Below are positions 1 through 10,383 of a stretch of DNA of 64,000 nt, piece after piece. The stretch lies in the NCBI GenBank assembly GCA_002633005.1, contig NMRA01000168.1, positions 375,129 through 439,128 on the forward strand, read 5' to 3'. The notes below the pieces were generated by a model, which saw only the letters and a list, made by a program, of their open reading frames with translations, was not told the origin of the DNA and did no database searches. The stretch's first letter is position 1. Every line of letters begins with the position of its first letter. A program made the position numbers and the translations under genes. This stretch comes from Phoronis australis (taxonomy: Eukaryota > Phoronida > Phoronidae).

Positions 1-325
1 TGTAGCAGGAGTCCTGGAATCGTGTATAGTCAGCTCTGCAAGACATAGCTAATTTTAATATCATCAAAGATTCTTGTATATTCTGTTGAGATTTACGGTT
101 CTCAAGCACTTCCTGTCGCACTCGTGTCAGCTCCTCCCATATTGTTTGTAATTGCGACAGAATGACGTTTGTGAAGCTCCCCTGAATCTCCTCCATTTTG
201 TTCAGCCTGTCGTCAAGGTGAAGCTTTAACTCTGTGTTGTTCATGGTTTGTTCATGCACCGCATTAGACATTACAATGAGGTTGATGATGCCAATGGACA
301 CCAGTATGCTTGTACAACTGGCCAT
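1..325 (-). CDS. C-type lectin-like secreted protein, 5' part only
   Basis: Partial gene read leftward from an ATG at 325-323 and cut by the window edge after 108 codons. Residues 1-22 form a hydrophobic signal peptide (MASCTSILVSIGIINLIVMS then NA, a plausible cleavage site). Residues about 28-92 are charged, with heptad-like leucines and glutamines, and look like a coiled-coil stalk. From residue 96 the sequence CRADYTRFQDSCY has the Cys-x10-Cys-Tyr spacing and Phe that open a C-type lectin domain; the rest of the domain lies outside the window. By family knowledge such proteins are secreted carbohydrate or pattern-recognition lectins, possibly oligomerised through the stalk. The frame is open throughout. 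ATGs at residues 19 and 28 are alternatives, but the first is preferred because it supplies the signal peptide. An intron near residue 95 cannot be excluded because a TTGCAG lies there. Confidence 0.72.
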   Translation of the reverse strand, partial: MASCTSILVSIGIINLIVMSNAVHEQTMNNTELKLHLDDRLNKMEEIQGSFTNVILSQLQTIWEELTRVRQEVLENRKSQQNIQESLMILKLAMSCRADYTRFQDSCY

Positions 326-1690
326 CTCGTCAGAGTAAGTGACTGTGTGCTTTGTGAAGCCGATGTTTGTTTGAACCACCTGTCGGCTGACTGTTCTCAC
401 GTGTTGATAGGATTCTGTTGTGTAATAGTTGATTATTTGGGCATTATCTAGGGAATGTCTGAGAAGTGTTCATTGGCGGATTTGGTTCATAAAATGGAAA
501 GACCAGGAGAGAGGCGTTTGCTTCTCGAAATATTCAACTTTTAATATATGGTGCAAGCCATAAGTATTCAGACCCAGAATTGCCTTTTGTGACGGCTGAG
601 CAGAATTCATGGTCAGAGTAGTCTTCCCTCAGTACTGAAGCGGAATTAACAGGAGTTAATCAACTGATTAACCCATTGTGTAATTAGAATTTTACTCCCC
701 TGATAATTATTTTCATTGATTTTTGCGGTTAATGGAATTGCAGTATAAGATGATCACTTACTTAGAGATGTGGTAGGTTGGTTGCAGACGTTTCGACCTG
801 GTCCGCCATGTCTTTGTAAATGAATGAGGGATTTGCCGCCTTTCGCTGGTTAAGAATGTTAGAATACATGGGAGGAATTAGTCGTCATGACGGAAAGTCG
901 TATTTTGTCCAATTAATTTCGTCTTGTGTTCCATCCATATTCTTTTTCTTGGTGGATGGAGCAGTTATATGCATGCCAATGCCTGGCTTATGTATGTTAC
1001 ATATTGTTCTTTTGTACAGTGAGTGTATGGCCTTTATTACAGAAATAAATTGATATATTTATGAATAACAGTGGCTATAACATGTTACGCATATCCGTAT
1101 GCAACATTTGAAGTTATATCAATCAAGTGCTACTTTGGCTGGTCAAAAATGGCCAACCCCAAACTGACTTAAAATGAGAATGAAACCATTTAGAGAAATA
1201 CGGATGTAGGTGTCTTGACCCGCACACCTTTAGTCTGTTGGACAATTTGGAGGACCTATGGTCCGTGTTTGTTTTTTGTCCTTTTTCGCTTCCTATTTTA
1301 ACGTTAAGCAATCACAGTGTGTCAATGAAATTATTTTTGTGCCAATGACACTTGGCGCCCACACAAAATTTTACCTGAATATATATGTGTATGTGATTTG
1401 ACTTTTATTGCCACTTACAAAATGGCAGGAATTAATATAGTTACGGTATAAACAGCATTGTTTGCAGCTTGTAAAGTTTTATAGCTGGTATCAACATGGT
1501 TGTGATATCGTTGTGCTGTGTTACTGGTGGATTTAGGATGTCGTAAAGGGGGAGGGTGCAACCACGATTTTTGTGGGAAAATGTTTTTTGTCTCTAAGTT
1601 ATTAGACATAAAAGCAGTCCATAACAATACTAGTAAGGAAGCAGTTAAAGTTGTTGTATTACTTTAAACTCCTCTTTTTCTTGTCCTAAG
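326..1690. other. Intergenic or upstream intron, no gene recognised
   Basis: About 1.36 kb between the lectin start and the exon at 1691. It should contain the missing 5' exon or exons of the rightward gene, but no ATG-bearing exon ending with the required single-base overhang stands out. At 1517-1560 the text ctggtggatttaggatgtcg followed by a G-run resembles one arm of the CAGTGGCGGATCTAGG repeat ends seen elsewhere in the window. Confidence 0.5.
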
Positions 1691-2470
1691 GTAACTCTGT
1701 TGGTCATCGCTCACTGATGCGTTACTACCGCCAAAACCTACCTCCTCAGCGCAAGGTGAACAAGACCTCAGTGGACCGAGTGCTGGGCCAGTATAGAGCT
1801 CTGGGTTGGCAGGGCAGCACTGGTGAGTATGGAGTGGGGATTAGGTCAGTAAGGAAGATGACCATGTACTGGGCCAGTATAGAGCTTTGTGCTGGCAGTG
1901 CGGTACTGGTGTGTATGGAGTGGGGATTAGGACAGTAAGGAGATGACCATGTACTGAGCCAGTATAGAGCTTTGTGCTGGCAGGGCAGCACTGGTGAGTA
2001 TGAGTGGCGATTAGGGTAGTAAGGAAGATGACCATGTACTGGGCCAGTAGGGCTCTGGGCTGACCCAGCGGTATTGGTGTGTATAACAGGTGATTGTGAG
2101 TGTCAATTACAAAATAACATTTCTTTGAGTCTGTAGCAACATAACTGCAATTTTTATCAAGATCCTTCAGTACCATTCACATTGTGATCTATACAAATTT
2201 GAGCCACTTTGTGTGAATGGGAACAATGCAGAAGGCCTGCTGCCAATATTTATTCTAATCTATCTTGGGGCTATAACTGTAATTGGATGCTGAGTTGTGG
2301 CAATTCCAGGCAGATACAGTCATGTGGTGTTTATTACAGGTGATATAGTGAAGAAGAAGGTGCAAGATTTGAATTTCATTCAAAGGCAGCGGCAGCGGTT
2401 TGAAATGCGGGTTGGCATGCAACAGAACAAGCTACCAAAGCCTGATAGAAATCGTGGACTGAAGGCATAG
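1691..2470 (+). CDS. Unrecognised protein, last two coding exons
   Basis: Exon 1691-1822 follows a pyrimidine-rich acceptor (tcctaag) and ends at ACTG|GTGAGT. Exon 2340-2470 follows ttattacag and ends in TAG. The junction reconstitutes a Gly codon in frame. The visible 87 residues are basic and glutamine/arginine-rich: SLMRYYRQNLPPQRKV in the first exon, DLNFIQRQRQRFEMRV and a C-terminus NRGLKA in the second, probably helical or coiled coil. I do not recognise the family. The exon begins with two bases of a split codon, so at least one upstream exon exists unless ATG 1717 is used after a noncoding exon. The donor lies inside a tandem duplication (1783-2088). A poly(A) signal AATAAA lies at 2763-2768. 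Coding status rests on consistent splice phases and composition. Confidence 0.55.
1783..2088 (+). repeat. 85-86 bp tandem repeat spanning an exon end and its splice donor
   Basis: About 3.6 units begin at 1783, 1869, 1954 and 2039, each starting ctgggccagtatagagct or a close variant. Each unit carries the last part of the exon, the donor (GTGAGT in units 1 and 3, GTGTGT in units 2 and 4) and the start of the intron. Units are about 90 percent identical by eye. Confidence 0.85.
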
Positions 2471-2790
2471 TGTGGAGTGTGAAGTTGAAAAGGGGACCCA
2501 CTACAGTACATGGAGTGCTGTTTCAGTTTTCCAAGTTATGTCATTTTCGTTTTATGCTACTTTTTTCATGCATATCACAGAAGACCTATTTTTCATAGCC
2601 TCTCTTGCAAAAGTGAATCACTGTAAAGGCAATTAGTAACAGCTTTTTGGAAAACAGTGCAAACAGCTTAGTATGTGAAAGTTTCATTTGATTGCAATCG
2701 GCCATTTCTGAGATGTGATGTTCGAAGTTAGCCAAATGTCTTGTAGGGTTCTACCTAACACTAATAAACAGGTGATTCATTGCTGCTGCA
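2471..2790 (+). other. Putative 3' UTR of the unrecognised gene
   Basis: Follows the TAG at 2468-2470 and contains one clear poly(A) signal, AATAAA at 2763-2768, about 295 bases after the stop. No other feature is seen. Confidence 0.4.
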
Positions 2791-2942
2791 GTTATTGTTA
2801 TGTGATTGGTTCGTGTGGCATGTAATTGTTATGTGATTGGACCTTGTGGCAAGTTATTGTTATGTGATTGCTTGGTGTGGCGAGTTATTATGTGATTGGT
2901 CATTGTGGCAAGTTATTGTTATGTGATTGGTTGCTGTGGCAA
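2791..2942 (+). repeat. Minisatellite, about 32-bp unit
   Basis: Five imperfect units of the form GTTATTGTTATGTGATTGG followed by a variable TTCGTGTGGCA-like half. They differ by substitutions and by one short deletion in the fourth unit. Confidence 0.85.
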
Positions 2943-3370
2943 TCCTACGAGCCCACCAAAAAGAAAACTCATAGATCTAGTATGGTAACAACAATAATAC
3001 AGAAACCGGTGTGCTTACTTTGCAAGCCAGACTGGGAAGTCTCATAGGAAACTTTCTCGTATTATAAATGCACTGTCAATTAGAAAAATACGTTTTCAAG
3101 CCAAAATAAAAGTGCACTAATAGGTCTGTCTCAGAATGTTCAGCGATAGAACTCTCCCTTGTCCTGGAAGTAAGAAAGCAGGTTGTTTTCAATGACCTAG
3201 TCATTTTAGAATATCAGGCACATTTTCACAAGTTGTGGGAAACCGTCAAATCGGAGGTTATAGCTGTGGAAATAGTCTAGCTGTTTTTTAAAGCGCTGTG
3301 ATTGAAAGGTATCTTCAAGAAAGGGGATTCTGTTTGGCTCGTAGTTCACCCGACCGACGAATTTCCTTTA

Positions 3371-3500
3371 TCAGCTCTGCATTTTCTTGCTTTTGATTGA
3401 TGTGGGGGGGAAGGTGACGAACTTAAGATCATGCTTCCACGGATATTTCTCACATTTATCCAACTTTCTCCGGTTGAAGTTGCAGCCCACAGCACAGCAG
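3371..3500 (-). pseudogene. Possible THAP zinc-finger fragment
   Basis: On the minus strand the open frame reads CCAVGCNFNRR, then LKFVTFPP. This matches the start of THAP domains (Cys-x4-Cys, then a hydrophobic-Phe-x-x-Phe-Pro segment). The frame stops soon after; the next frame reads ELIKEIRRSGELR, compatible with the following helix and implying a frameshift. No His/Cys second half is visible. Likely a relic of a THAP-type transposase or a dead THAP gene, unrelated in detail to the Kolobok copy at 23.8-26.9 kb. Confidence 0.3.
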
Positions 3501-6091
3501 TAATTTCTTTGTTGGCAATGGTAGAACGAATAGAGTGATGCAGCCGAGAAAAACTTGTAAAGAATAGACCACACTAACAAGGAAGATGAAGTACACCAAC
3601 GGTGCAAAAATGCCTGGCTACAAAAGTGCTTGACCGATGTTCCAGTATTGTGGGTAATTATAGTGAGATTCAAGTGTTGCTGTGTTATCTGGGATGCCCC
3701 TATTGCCCCAAGCAAACAGTTTCAGTGTAAAATGATATCTGATTATGTAGGTTTGGGACACTTGCGTTCTAAGGTGCCCAAGACGGATTTGTAATGGAAG
3801 CAATGATGAATTCTTCCTTCTGTAACAGATTACGTTACAACTCTGTAGCATTGGTGTACGGACTACTACCAGTTTTGTCCTTGTTACAAACCAGTTGTCT
3901 GTCCTGTACCTGAGTCTCTAGGTTCGATTCGTCATTTTCCCTATTGTTTAAAGGTGAAAGCTTAGTTTCTTGTGTTTCAATCTCATTTAAAGCAGAATGG
4001 TGCCCTGTTTAACTGGCTAGAAACGGAAATCGAATTGGGCAGAAACGGAAATCGAATTGGGCCTTTTACTTTGATAAAATGGTATATCCGACCTTAACTT
4101 ATGGCGCAGAAGTGTGTGGGTTTGGAGTCGGTCTGTTAATATTCCTTAGGGTGACAGGTTTCTACTTCCATCACCAACAAGAACACCCAAACCATGTACA
4201 TGTATGACTCAAAGGTGCTTCAGAGTTTATTGGGGTTAGCCAACCCTGAAATTGGGACTTTGATATGTGCATTGCCTGTGTCTTGAGTTGCTACTTCATT
4301 CGGCAATAATTCAAGATTGGATGAGCATGGTAATATTAAATATGAAAGTGCTTCCATTAAGAATTCAACCTTGACAACAAAGCAGTGGCGAAATATCCCT
4401 TTAAACTTGTCATTAATGAATTTAAATTCTTCAGTTGCACCTTGCACACATCCCTATAGAAGTTTTACCCCAGCGCCACAGGAAAGCATTATGCCAGAAC
4501 TCCTTACTGGCCTTAAACTCCAATCCCTCATGTGATCAGGGCTGATGACAGCCTGGTGTAAACAGTGGTAAATAACCACGGCCTAACTAATAAAAGCTTA
4601 ATTTAATTATAGAATCGCCAGAAAATAACTTGCACCGTGTTTTTTCAGCCAGAGAAACTAACTTATTTGGGTCTTTGATTTTTAAAAAGCAGTGGTCTAT
4701 TACAGCTGCATTTCGCCCTGCTTAGCTAGCTAACCAACAAAAAGCGAACTGTGCATTTTACTCTAAAAAATCTGTCTGGTAATATTCCGTAGGCTTCGGT
4801 GAAAATATTACGTTACCATCTTGAGTCGCAGGTAATGCCTAAACGCGCCACTTGCGAATTTACATCGGCAGTTCTTGGAGGTCAACCTCAATACACTCTT
4901 GAGCGTTTTCTTCATGAGTCTTTGGTAGGCTCGATGTTTTGTGTCAGTGGTCTATAAATCTTCTGGCAAAACTTTTTAGTTCGACAATACTCATGTATTC
5001 TGACCACATTTTTGTTCGTGTTTTTGAACAAAAGCATGTATACCTGGCGAATGGTGGTTATTCGAGATATGGAAAGAAACCGGGGTGGCCTTTTCATTCT
5101 CGTGCAGTCTAGTTACCAGCGTCACCACATTGCCGTCACATAAATGTCAAAGATCATTATGTCAGAGATAATTTGCTATAAGCTTCGCCATGCATTCATA
5201 AGCGACACAAGTGTTATATAGAATAAGCACAACTGATACATTTTTCTCTGAAATGTTGTTTTTGTTCTGTTCTGGAATTTTCCTCTTTTAAGAGAATTTC
5301 TTCTTTTTGGTTTCGATTTCTTCTTATTTGATTTCATGCAAAAATTTTACAACACATTTTTTTTCTGTCGCACCAGCCGGTCTGTGGAACGATACGTCAC
5401 TTGGAAAATTTTCCTCTTGTTTTGTCATTGGTCATTCCAAGCCCTGTCTGTTCATATTGGGCCATGCACCTAGTGTCACACAAAATTGAATTAATGGGTC
5501 ATGGGAACATGGGTCTGGGGATAACAAGGTGAGGGAACATGGGGTGTTGTAGTGTTGAGGCGGGTATCATCAGGGTGACGGTTGTCACCTGGGAAACGAT
5601 GGGACGAGGAAAATAAGCCTACAAGAGGTGGAAACTTAAGGCAGGGATAATTTTAGGAGTGCCCCCGCGTAAAAATAATTTCATTGAGGGATTAAGATTG
5701 ATAAACTCGGACTAACCGGCTCATTAAAATTGGAAACGAAAAAAGAACAAAAACTAACATTTCCCATAGCCGAGTTCTCGAGGTTGACCCGTAGACTTGA
5801 GGCTGATTTGTTACTGTACTTGAAATTTCAAGGTTCACTTTAATTTTGTAGCTTAAACTTTTGATTTAGGCCACTTACCGTTATAAAACCCGGCGGGTCC
5901 GCTTGCATGGAGCCGATCTGCCGCCTGAACAGAAACAAAAGTGTTGCATCAGATGCGTTGAATTGACAATGTTGAACAGTGCAGATAAGTTTCATGCTAC
6001 CAATCCCTGACCTCAAATTATTCTTTGCTCACAGTCCTCGTTATTTCTCAGCACAAAGCTGTTCCTGAGCCGAGAAAATTCGAAGCAGGAT
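3501..6091. other. Gene-poor repeat-containing interval
   Basis: No coding gene recognised. At 4008-4062 a 22-bp unit (agaaacggaaatcgaattgg plus gc) is tandemly doubled within a sequence like the MITE at 42346-42658. A second degenerate copy of that MITE end lies at 4713-4800 (gccctgcttagctagctaac). The rest shows no structure I can name. Confidence 0.45.
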
Positions 6092-6999
6092 ATAAACGGG
6101 GTGTTCATTCGAAACAGGAACCCCGGTGAAAACAGATATCTCGGAGTCGAAAACAGACTCCTGCACCCTCAAATCAGCTAACGTGCCCGAAAAAAATACG
6201 AAGCCGACCTTTGAAACAGGAACCCCGGAGATCGGACAGGACACCCGGGGACCGAAACTCCACAACCGCACTTTCTGTTCAACATTGATGAAAAATGATT
6301 TTCCTATTTTAAATTGTTGTGATATATTGTACTACATGAGAATTTTAGGTAACTTTTGACGGATTGACGTTCTACGTTATTCTACAGTGGTGCTTTTGCG
6401 TCGGCTTTCGGCGCCGTGAAATATGGCGTCACCCATTACCCAGGTTTTCCCTCCAGTTCTTAAATCAACTGTTCTTCCACGAGGTTGCGTACATTTGTCA
6501 CAACTAATTAATCAACAATGGCACTCGAAAATCGAAATAATATTTTTGTTTTTCATGTTTGTAAATGTGTTTGGAGAAACCATTCAATAATCTGAAATTA
6601 ACTAAATATTCACCGAGTTAACAACGTGTTGAGAGTATTTTTATCTTGAAATTCTCTCACAGACAAGTTGCACGAGTTTTACCGATTTGAAAAACAAATA
6701 ACAAAGTCAATATAATAGAAATTACGTTTTATTATGGACAATCTTTTAACAAACAAATGCCGAAAATATAAGGAAAGTACTTGAAAATGCTTTAACTCAA
6801 AGTTTGAGGCTACTGACAACGGCGCGGGTCTCGGAAAATTGTCCGGGTTTCATGTCCGATCTCCGGCGTCATGTTTTAAAGGTTGGGGTTCATGTTTGTT
6901 CGTGATGGTTAGCAGTTTTGAAGGTGCAGGAGCCTGTGTTCGACTCCGGGATATCTGCTTTACACTGGGGTTCATGTTTCGATGGAACACTCTGATAAA
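6092..6999. mobile_element. Foldback element with long inverted repeats
   Basis: Left arm about 6092-6262 and right arm about 6822-6999 are inverted copies of about 170-180 bp. Shared blocks include CCGGAGATCGGACA, CAGATATC-CGGAGTCGAA, GGCTCCTGCACC or its variant, and GAACCCC repeats. The 560-bp spacer is AT-rich without a coding frame. Tandem GAAACAGGAACCCC blocks occur inside each arm. It is most likely a nonautonomous DNA transposon (foldback/MITE); superfamily unknown. Confidence 0.75.
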
Positions 7000-7440
7000 G
7001 GGACCACTTTATAACGGTAACTCAGTGAAGTGACCATAACTAGTGAAACTAATCAACGTGTTTTGAAAAAGGCGTTTTCCAACTACACCTATGTGTGAAA
7101 GATTAGTAAAGTGTGCCATCAAATTAACAGACGAATCTGTTCATTTCTGGTTATAAATTCACCGAAGAAGGGCATTAATCTTTGGAATCGTAGGCCTAGT
7201 TCCAAACTGCACGATCAGGTGGCGCACATGAATTGAGAAATGTGCCATTACTTTGTGTATTTGATTGCGAAAAATAACAAACTTTGCGTATTTAGTTATG
7301 GAAGTGGCGTTTGCACTCTATTCCGAGTCATTTTCAGCCGGACTAGCAAAATTTAGCGAGCTCAAATTTAGTCAGATTTCAAGGACATGTGCACATTTAA
7401 CACTTTTTACTTCAAACAGTATGTAATCATTTGTGAAGGA
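7000..7440. other. Intergenic, nothing recognised
   Basis: About 440 bp of AT-rich sequence between the foldback element and the hAT-like MITE. No frame, RNA gene or repeat is recognised. Confidence 0.5.
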
Positions 7441-7747
7441 CAGTGGCGGATCTAGGACACCATAAGGGGGTGGGCCCAACATCCTCGGGGATTAGAGCAA
7501 AGGGCGACTGTATGTGCACAGGCGGCCCGAGAGTTGCGTGAGCCGAGGATGTAGACCTTCTGTTCAGAAAATATGCGGTGGACTAAAAAAACGAGAACGT
7601 GTGTGTCCGCGTCCCCCCCCCCCCCCCCCCCCCCCCCCNCTGGTCCTAGCTCCTGAACTCAATATTTCCTCACGTTTCACGCTGTGTGCTGTTTCATTTT
7701 GCTTGCGGCAGCCAGGGGGAGGGCCCTCCCCCCCTAAATCCGCCTAT
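7441..7747. mobile_element. hAT-like MITE, copy 1, containing an assembly N
   Basis: Starts CAGTGGCGGATCTAGG and ends with a complementary ccctaaatccgcc. The G-rich left subterminal region mirrors the C-rich right one, giving imperfect terminal inverted repeats. The interior contains a C homopolymer (7613-7638) followed by an N at 7639, a sequencing or assembly uncertainty. Ends of this type are widespread on metazoan nonautonomous hAT elements; the superfamily call is an inference. Confidence 0.7.
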
Positions 7748-8339
7748 AAAAGAAAAACAGAAATGATCCACATATTTTAGTAGTTTCATAAGCCATGCAT
7801 GGCCTGTCGTGTCTAGCGAAGACTCGAAGTGATTTTGTTTTCTCGCAAGAAATTTGCTCTTTGTGTAACGCAAGTCTGCCGCGAGGCAGGTTTTCCCCGA
7901 CGTATTTCGACTCGGAAGTCGCCATGACCGTCTTGGTGTGCCGAGAAAGCCTTTTGTTCGTCGTAGTCACAGTTGCATGATAATGACGAAAACGAGGCCA
8001 CTCGTGACTATACAGTCACCAGGTGGATTGCGAAATAGCCATCCGCGGAGTCTTGGCAGGGAATTCAACACACTGATGGTTGCATTGTAGCTCAGTCAGG
8101 TCCGGGTTGTGACCTTGTTGGATATTAACATCACTGGGACACCCACCGGGTGGAACAATGTAGGAACCTTCATTCGTATTCGAAACGGCACTCGTAGTAG
8201 TTTTCACTGCATAATCTGTATTGAAAATAGTGCCTTAGACACCCTTATGTCATTAATCGACCCGTCCACCCGGCGTCCACTCGTGACAAAAGCATCGGAT
8301 GTTTCGATCTGCGTGTTTTTTGTGTACACAAGTAAGTCA
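7748..8339. other. Upstream region of the P450 gene
   Basis: About 590 bp without a convincing gene. Short frames on both strands overlap and none has recognisable protein character. It ends in the promoter elements of the P450 gene. Confidence 0.4.
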
Positions 8340-8418
8340 CACGTGGTATAAATAGCTAGTCGGCTTCAGTTATCACTACCGTAGTCTCCTACACAGACCC
8401 ACGAGATTTTTGACGTCA
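8340..8418 (+). promoter_or_regulatory. Core promoter of the P450 gene (E-box, TATA, CRE)
   Basis: An E-box CACGTG at 8340-8345 abuts a canonical TATA box TATAAATAG at 8347-8355. A transcription start near 8377-8382 would be expected. A palindromic CRE, TGACGTCA, lies at 8411-8418 in the predicted 5' UTR. No ATG occurs between the predicted start site and the P450 ATG at 8518. Confidence 0.6.
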
Positions 8419-8517
8419 GCTTGTGAGGCCCGGGAACCAGGTTACAGTTATCACCACATAATCGTCACAAGTAGGCCGTTTTTGATTTGGCCTACTAGTT
8501 TATAACAGGTTTGAAAA

Positions 8518-10023
8518 ATGGCTATTATCGACCTCTCACTTGTTGAGAACAATCTTGGCTGGACTACATTTGTTGTCGCCGTAACTTGCGTCGTACTATG
8601 GGAGATTCTGCAAATTAGACAAAGACGAGGTTTACCACCTGGCCCAAGACCATTACCTGTCCTTGGAAACGTGTTGCTGTTTTTGCGGGACAGGCCTGAA
8701 GAGGTTTTGCGGAAGTTGGCGCAAACGTATGGCGACATTTTCACGATAGAGATATTTATTTATAGGATGGTGGTTATCAACTCATTCGAGCTGAACAAAA
8801 AAGCATTTTCGCGCGACGAGTTTTCTGGAAGACCGGATATGTCTGCCGATTATGGCGGTGTTTACCCGAGCAATGCTGGAATCGTCGACGCAGAGGGAGA
8901 CATTTGGAAAACGAACAGGAAGTTTTGTCTGCGCCACCTTGGCGACATGGGATTCGGAAAGAAGAAGTTTGAGGCTCAGATTATGTTGGAGGTGAGAGAA
9001 CTAGTAGGTGAATTGAAGAGAAAAACTGGGCAGAATTTTAACCCGCATGCTGTTGTTGCTAATTCTGTTTCTAATATTATATGCGGCCTGGTTTTTGGAA
9101 AAAGATATGAATACGATGACGCGGAATTTTTGGAATATTTACATTCATTTGATACTATAACTAACCTTCCGTTTTTAAGTAGTTTTGTTCCTGGTGCCCA
9201 GTACATCCCTGGTTTGCGCGCTTCTGTCACGAAGTTTCTAGGTGCATTGCGTAAAACTGACGATATCATTTCTAAGCATATTGTGAAGCACCAGGAAGAA
9301 AAGAACTCCGAATTAGGCGATATCATTGCAATATACCTTGATGCGAAACAGAATATGGGAGAATCCTCTAAAATTCTGGACAGTACTGTTTTCGAGGATA
9401 TTCACATCCGAAAAACTGCTTGGGATTTATTCATCGCCGGCACGGAAACTACCGCAAGTACACTTCGCTGGGCCGTGGCACATCTTGTGAATTTTCCCGA
9501 TATACAAGAAAAGTTACGCTGTGAAATTCATCAAGTGGTCGGATCTGAACGGGACCCAACCCTTGCTGACAAACCACAGATGCCCTACACCCAAGCGTTT
9601 CTAGCTGAGCTGCAGCGCATCGTAAACTTGGTGCCTTTCGCCGAGTTCCACAGGGCGACGGTTGATGTTGCATTCGAGGGATATCGTATTCCCAAGGACA
9701 CTAACGTGATATCGCATCTGTATGGCGTCAATATGAATGAAAGCAATTTTCCTAATCCAAAAGTCTTCCGCCCGGAAAGATTTCTGGACAGTGATGGGAG
9801 CTTCAAGAAATCGCTAGCAGACTTGACAATTCCGTTTGGCATCGGTAAACGCGTTTGTCTGGGTGAATCTTTGGCTCGTATGGAACTATTTCTTTTTCTT
9901 ACTACAATAGTACAACGCTTCGCGTTCTCTTGCGCTACCGGAGAGTCTAACCCAACTCTTGAAAGAAATGGACATATTATCAATGCCCCTGGAGCCTTCA
10001 ACGTACACGTCACGTCAATATAA
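8518..10023 (+). CDS. Cytochrome P450, CYP2-like, intronless
   Basis: Single open frame of 501 codons, full length for a microsomal P450. Heme-thiolate monooxygenase oxidising lipophilic substrates with electrons from NADPH-P450 reductase at the ER membrane. An N-terminal hydrophobic anchor (about residues 14-30) is followed by the proline-rich hinge LPPGPRPLPVLGN. The I-helix oxygen-activation motif AGTETT is at 307-312, ExxR is E364-R367, the PERF motif is at 419-422, and the heme-binding FGIGKRVCLG is at 440-449 with ligand Cys447. All essential residues are intact. The start ATG has a good context (aaaATGG) and directly precedes the anchor. Architecture and motifs are those of clan-2 enzymes (CYP2 and relatives); the subfamily and substrate cannot be assigned. 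Lack of introns contrasts with its intron-rich neighbours. No AATAAA is seen within 700 bp downstream. Confidence 0.95.
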   Translation: MAIIDLSLVENNLGWTTFVVAVTCVVLWEILQIRQRRGLPPGPRPLPVLGNVLLFLRDRPEEVLRKLAQTYGDIFTIEIFIYRMVVINSFELNKKAFSRDEFSGRPDMSADYGGVYPSNAGIVDAEGDIWKTNRKFCLRHLGDMGFGKKKFEAQIMLEVRELVGELKRKTGQNFNPHAVVANSVSNIICGLVFGKRYEYDDAEFLEYLHSFDTITNLPFLSSFVPGAQYIPGLRASVTKFLGALRKTDDIISKHIVKHQEEKNSELGDIIAIYLDAKQNMGESSKILDSTVFEDIHIRKTAWDLFIAGTETTASTLRWAVAHLVNFPDIQEKLRCEIHQVVGSERDPTLADKPQMPYTQAFLAELQRIVNLVPFAEFHRATVDVAFEGYRIPKDTNVISHLYGVNMNESNFPNPKVFRPERFLDSDGSFKKSLADLTIPFGIGKRVCLGESLARMELFLFLTTIVQRFAFSCATGESNPTLERNGHIINAPGAFNVHVTSI

Positions 10024-10383
10024 ACTACAATATGCCTATTGTATTTCACGACCCAGCTGTTGTATATGGCATCTTATCTAAGAAGTGGTGGATAACTGTG
10101 AACGGATTTAATATTCACAGCGAGCGATTGTTTGTTGAGTATTCATTCACCGGCTCTGAAAGAATAATGACTAGTCTTTAGTAAAGTAACATTGTTTAAA
10201 AATTCAGGTGATTTGCACAGCTTCAGTTTTATAATTTCGAAAACAGCTAGAGACCCGCGCTCATTTCTGCAGGGGATAAATATGGCGCGATATATAGAGT
10301 AAAGTGAAAACTCGCATTTTAAAATGTGTCGATGTAATCGCTTGCCTGCACTTTACACCTATATCGTGCCACTGTCCTTGCAG
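10024..10383. other. Downstream flank of the P450 gene
   Basis: Presumed 3' UTR and flank. It is AT-rich, and no standard poly(A) signal or repeat is visible before the Mutator-like fragment. Confidence 0.4.

Noticed and set aside
5300-5490. Frame with FFSVAPAGLWND, reminiscent of the 'SVAAPRLWNxLP' end of LINE reverse transcriptases
   Set aside because: Only about 12 residues match and nothing around supports a LINE.
9449-10049. Minus-strand open frames opposite the P450 gene
   Set aside because: Shadow frames of the P450 coding sequence; no independent motif or start context.
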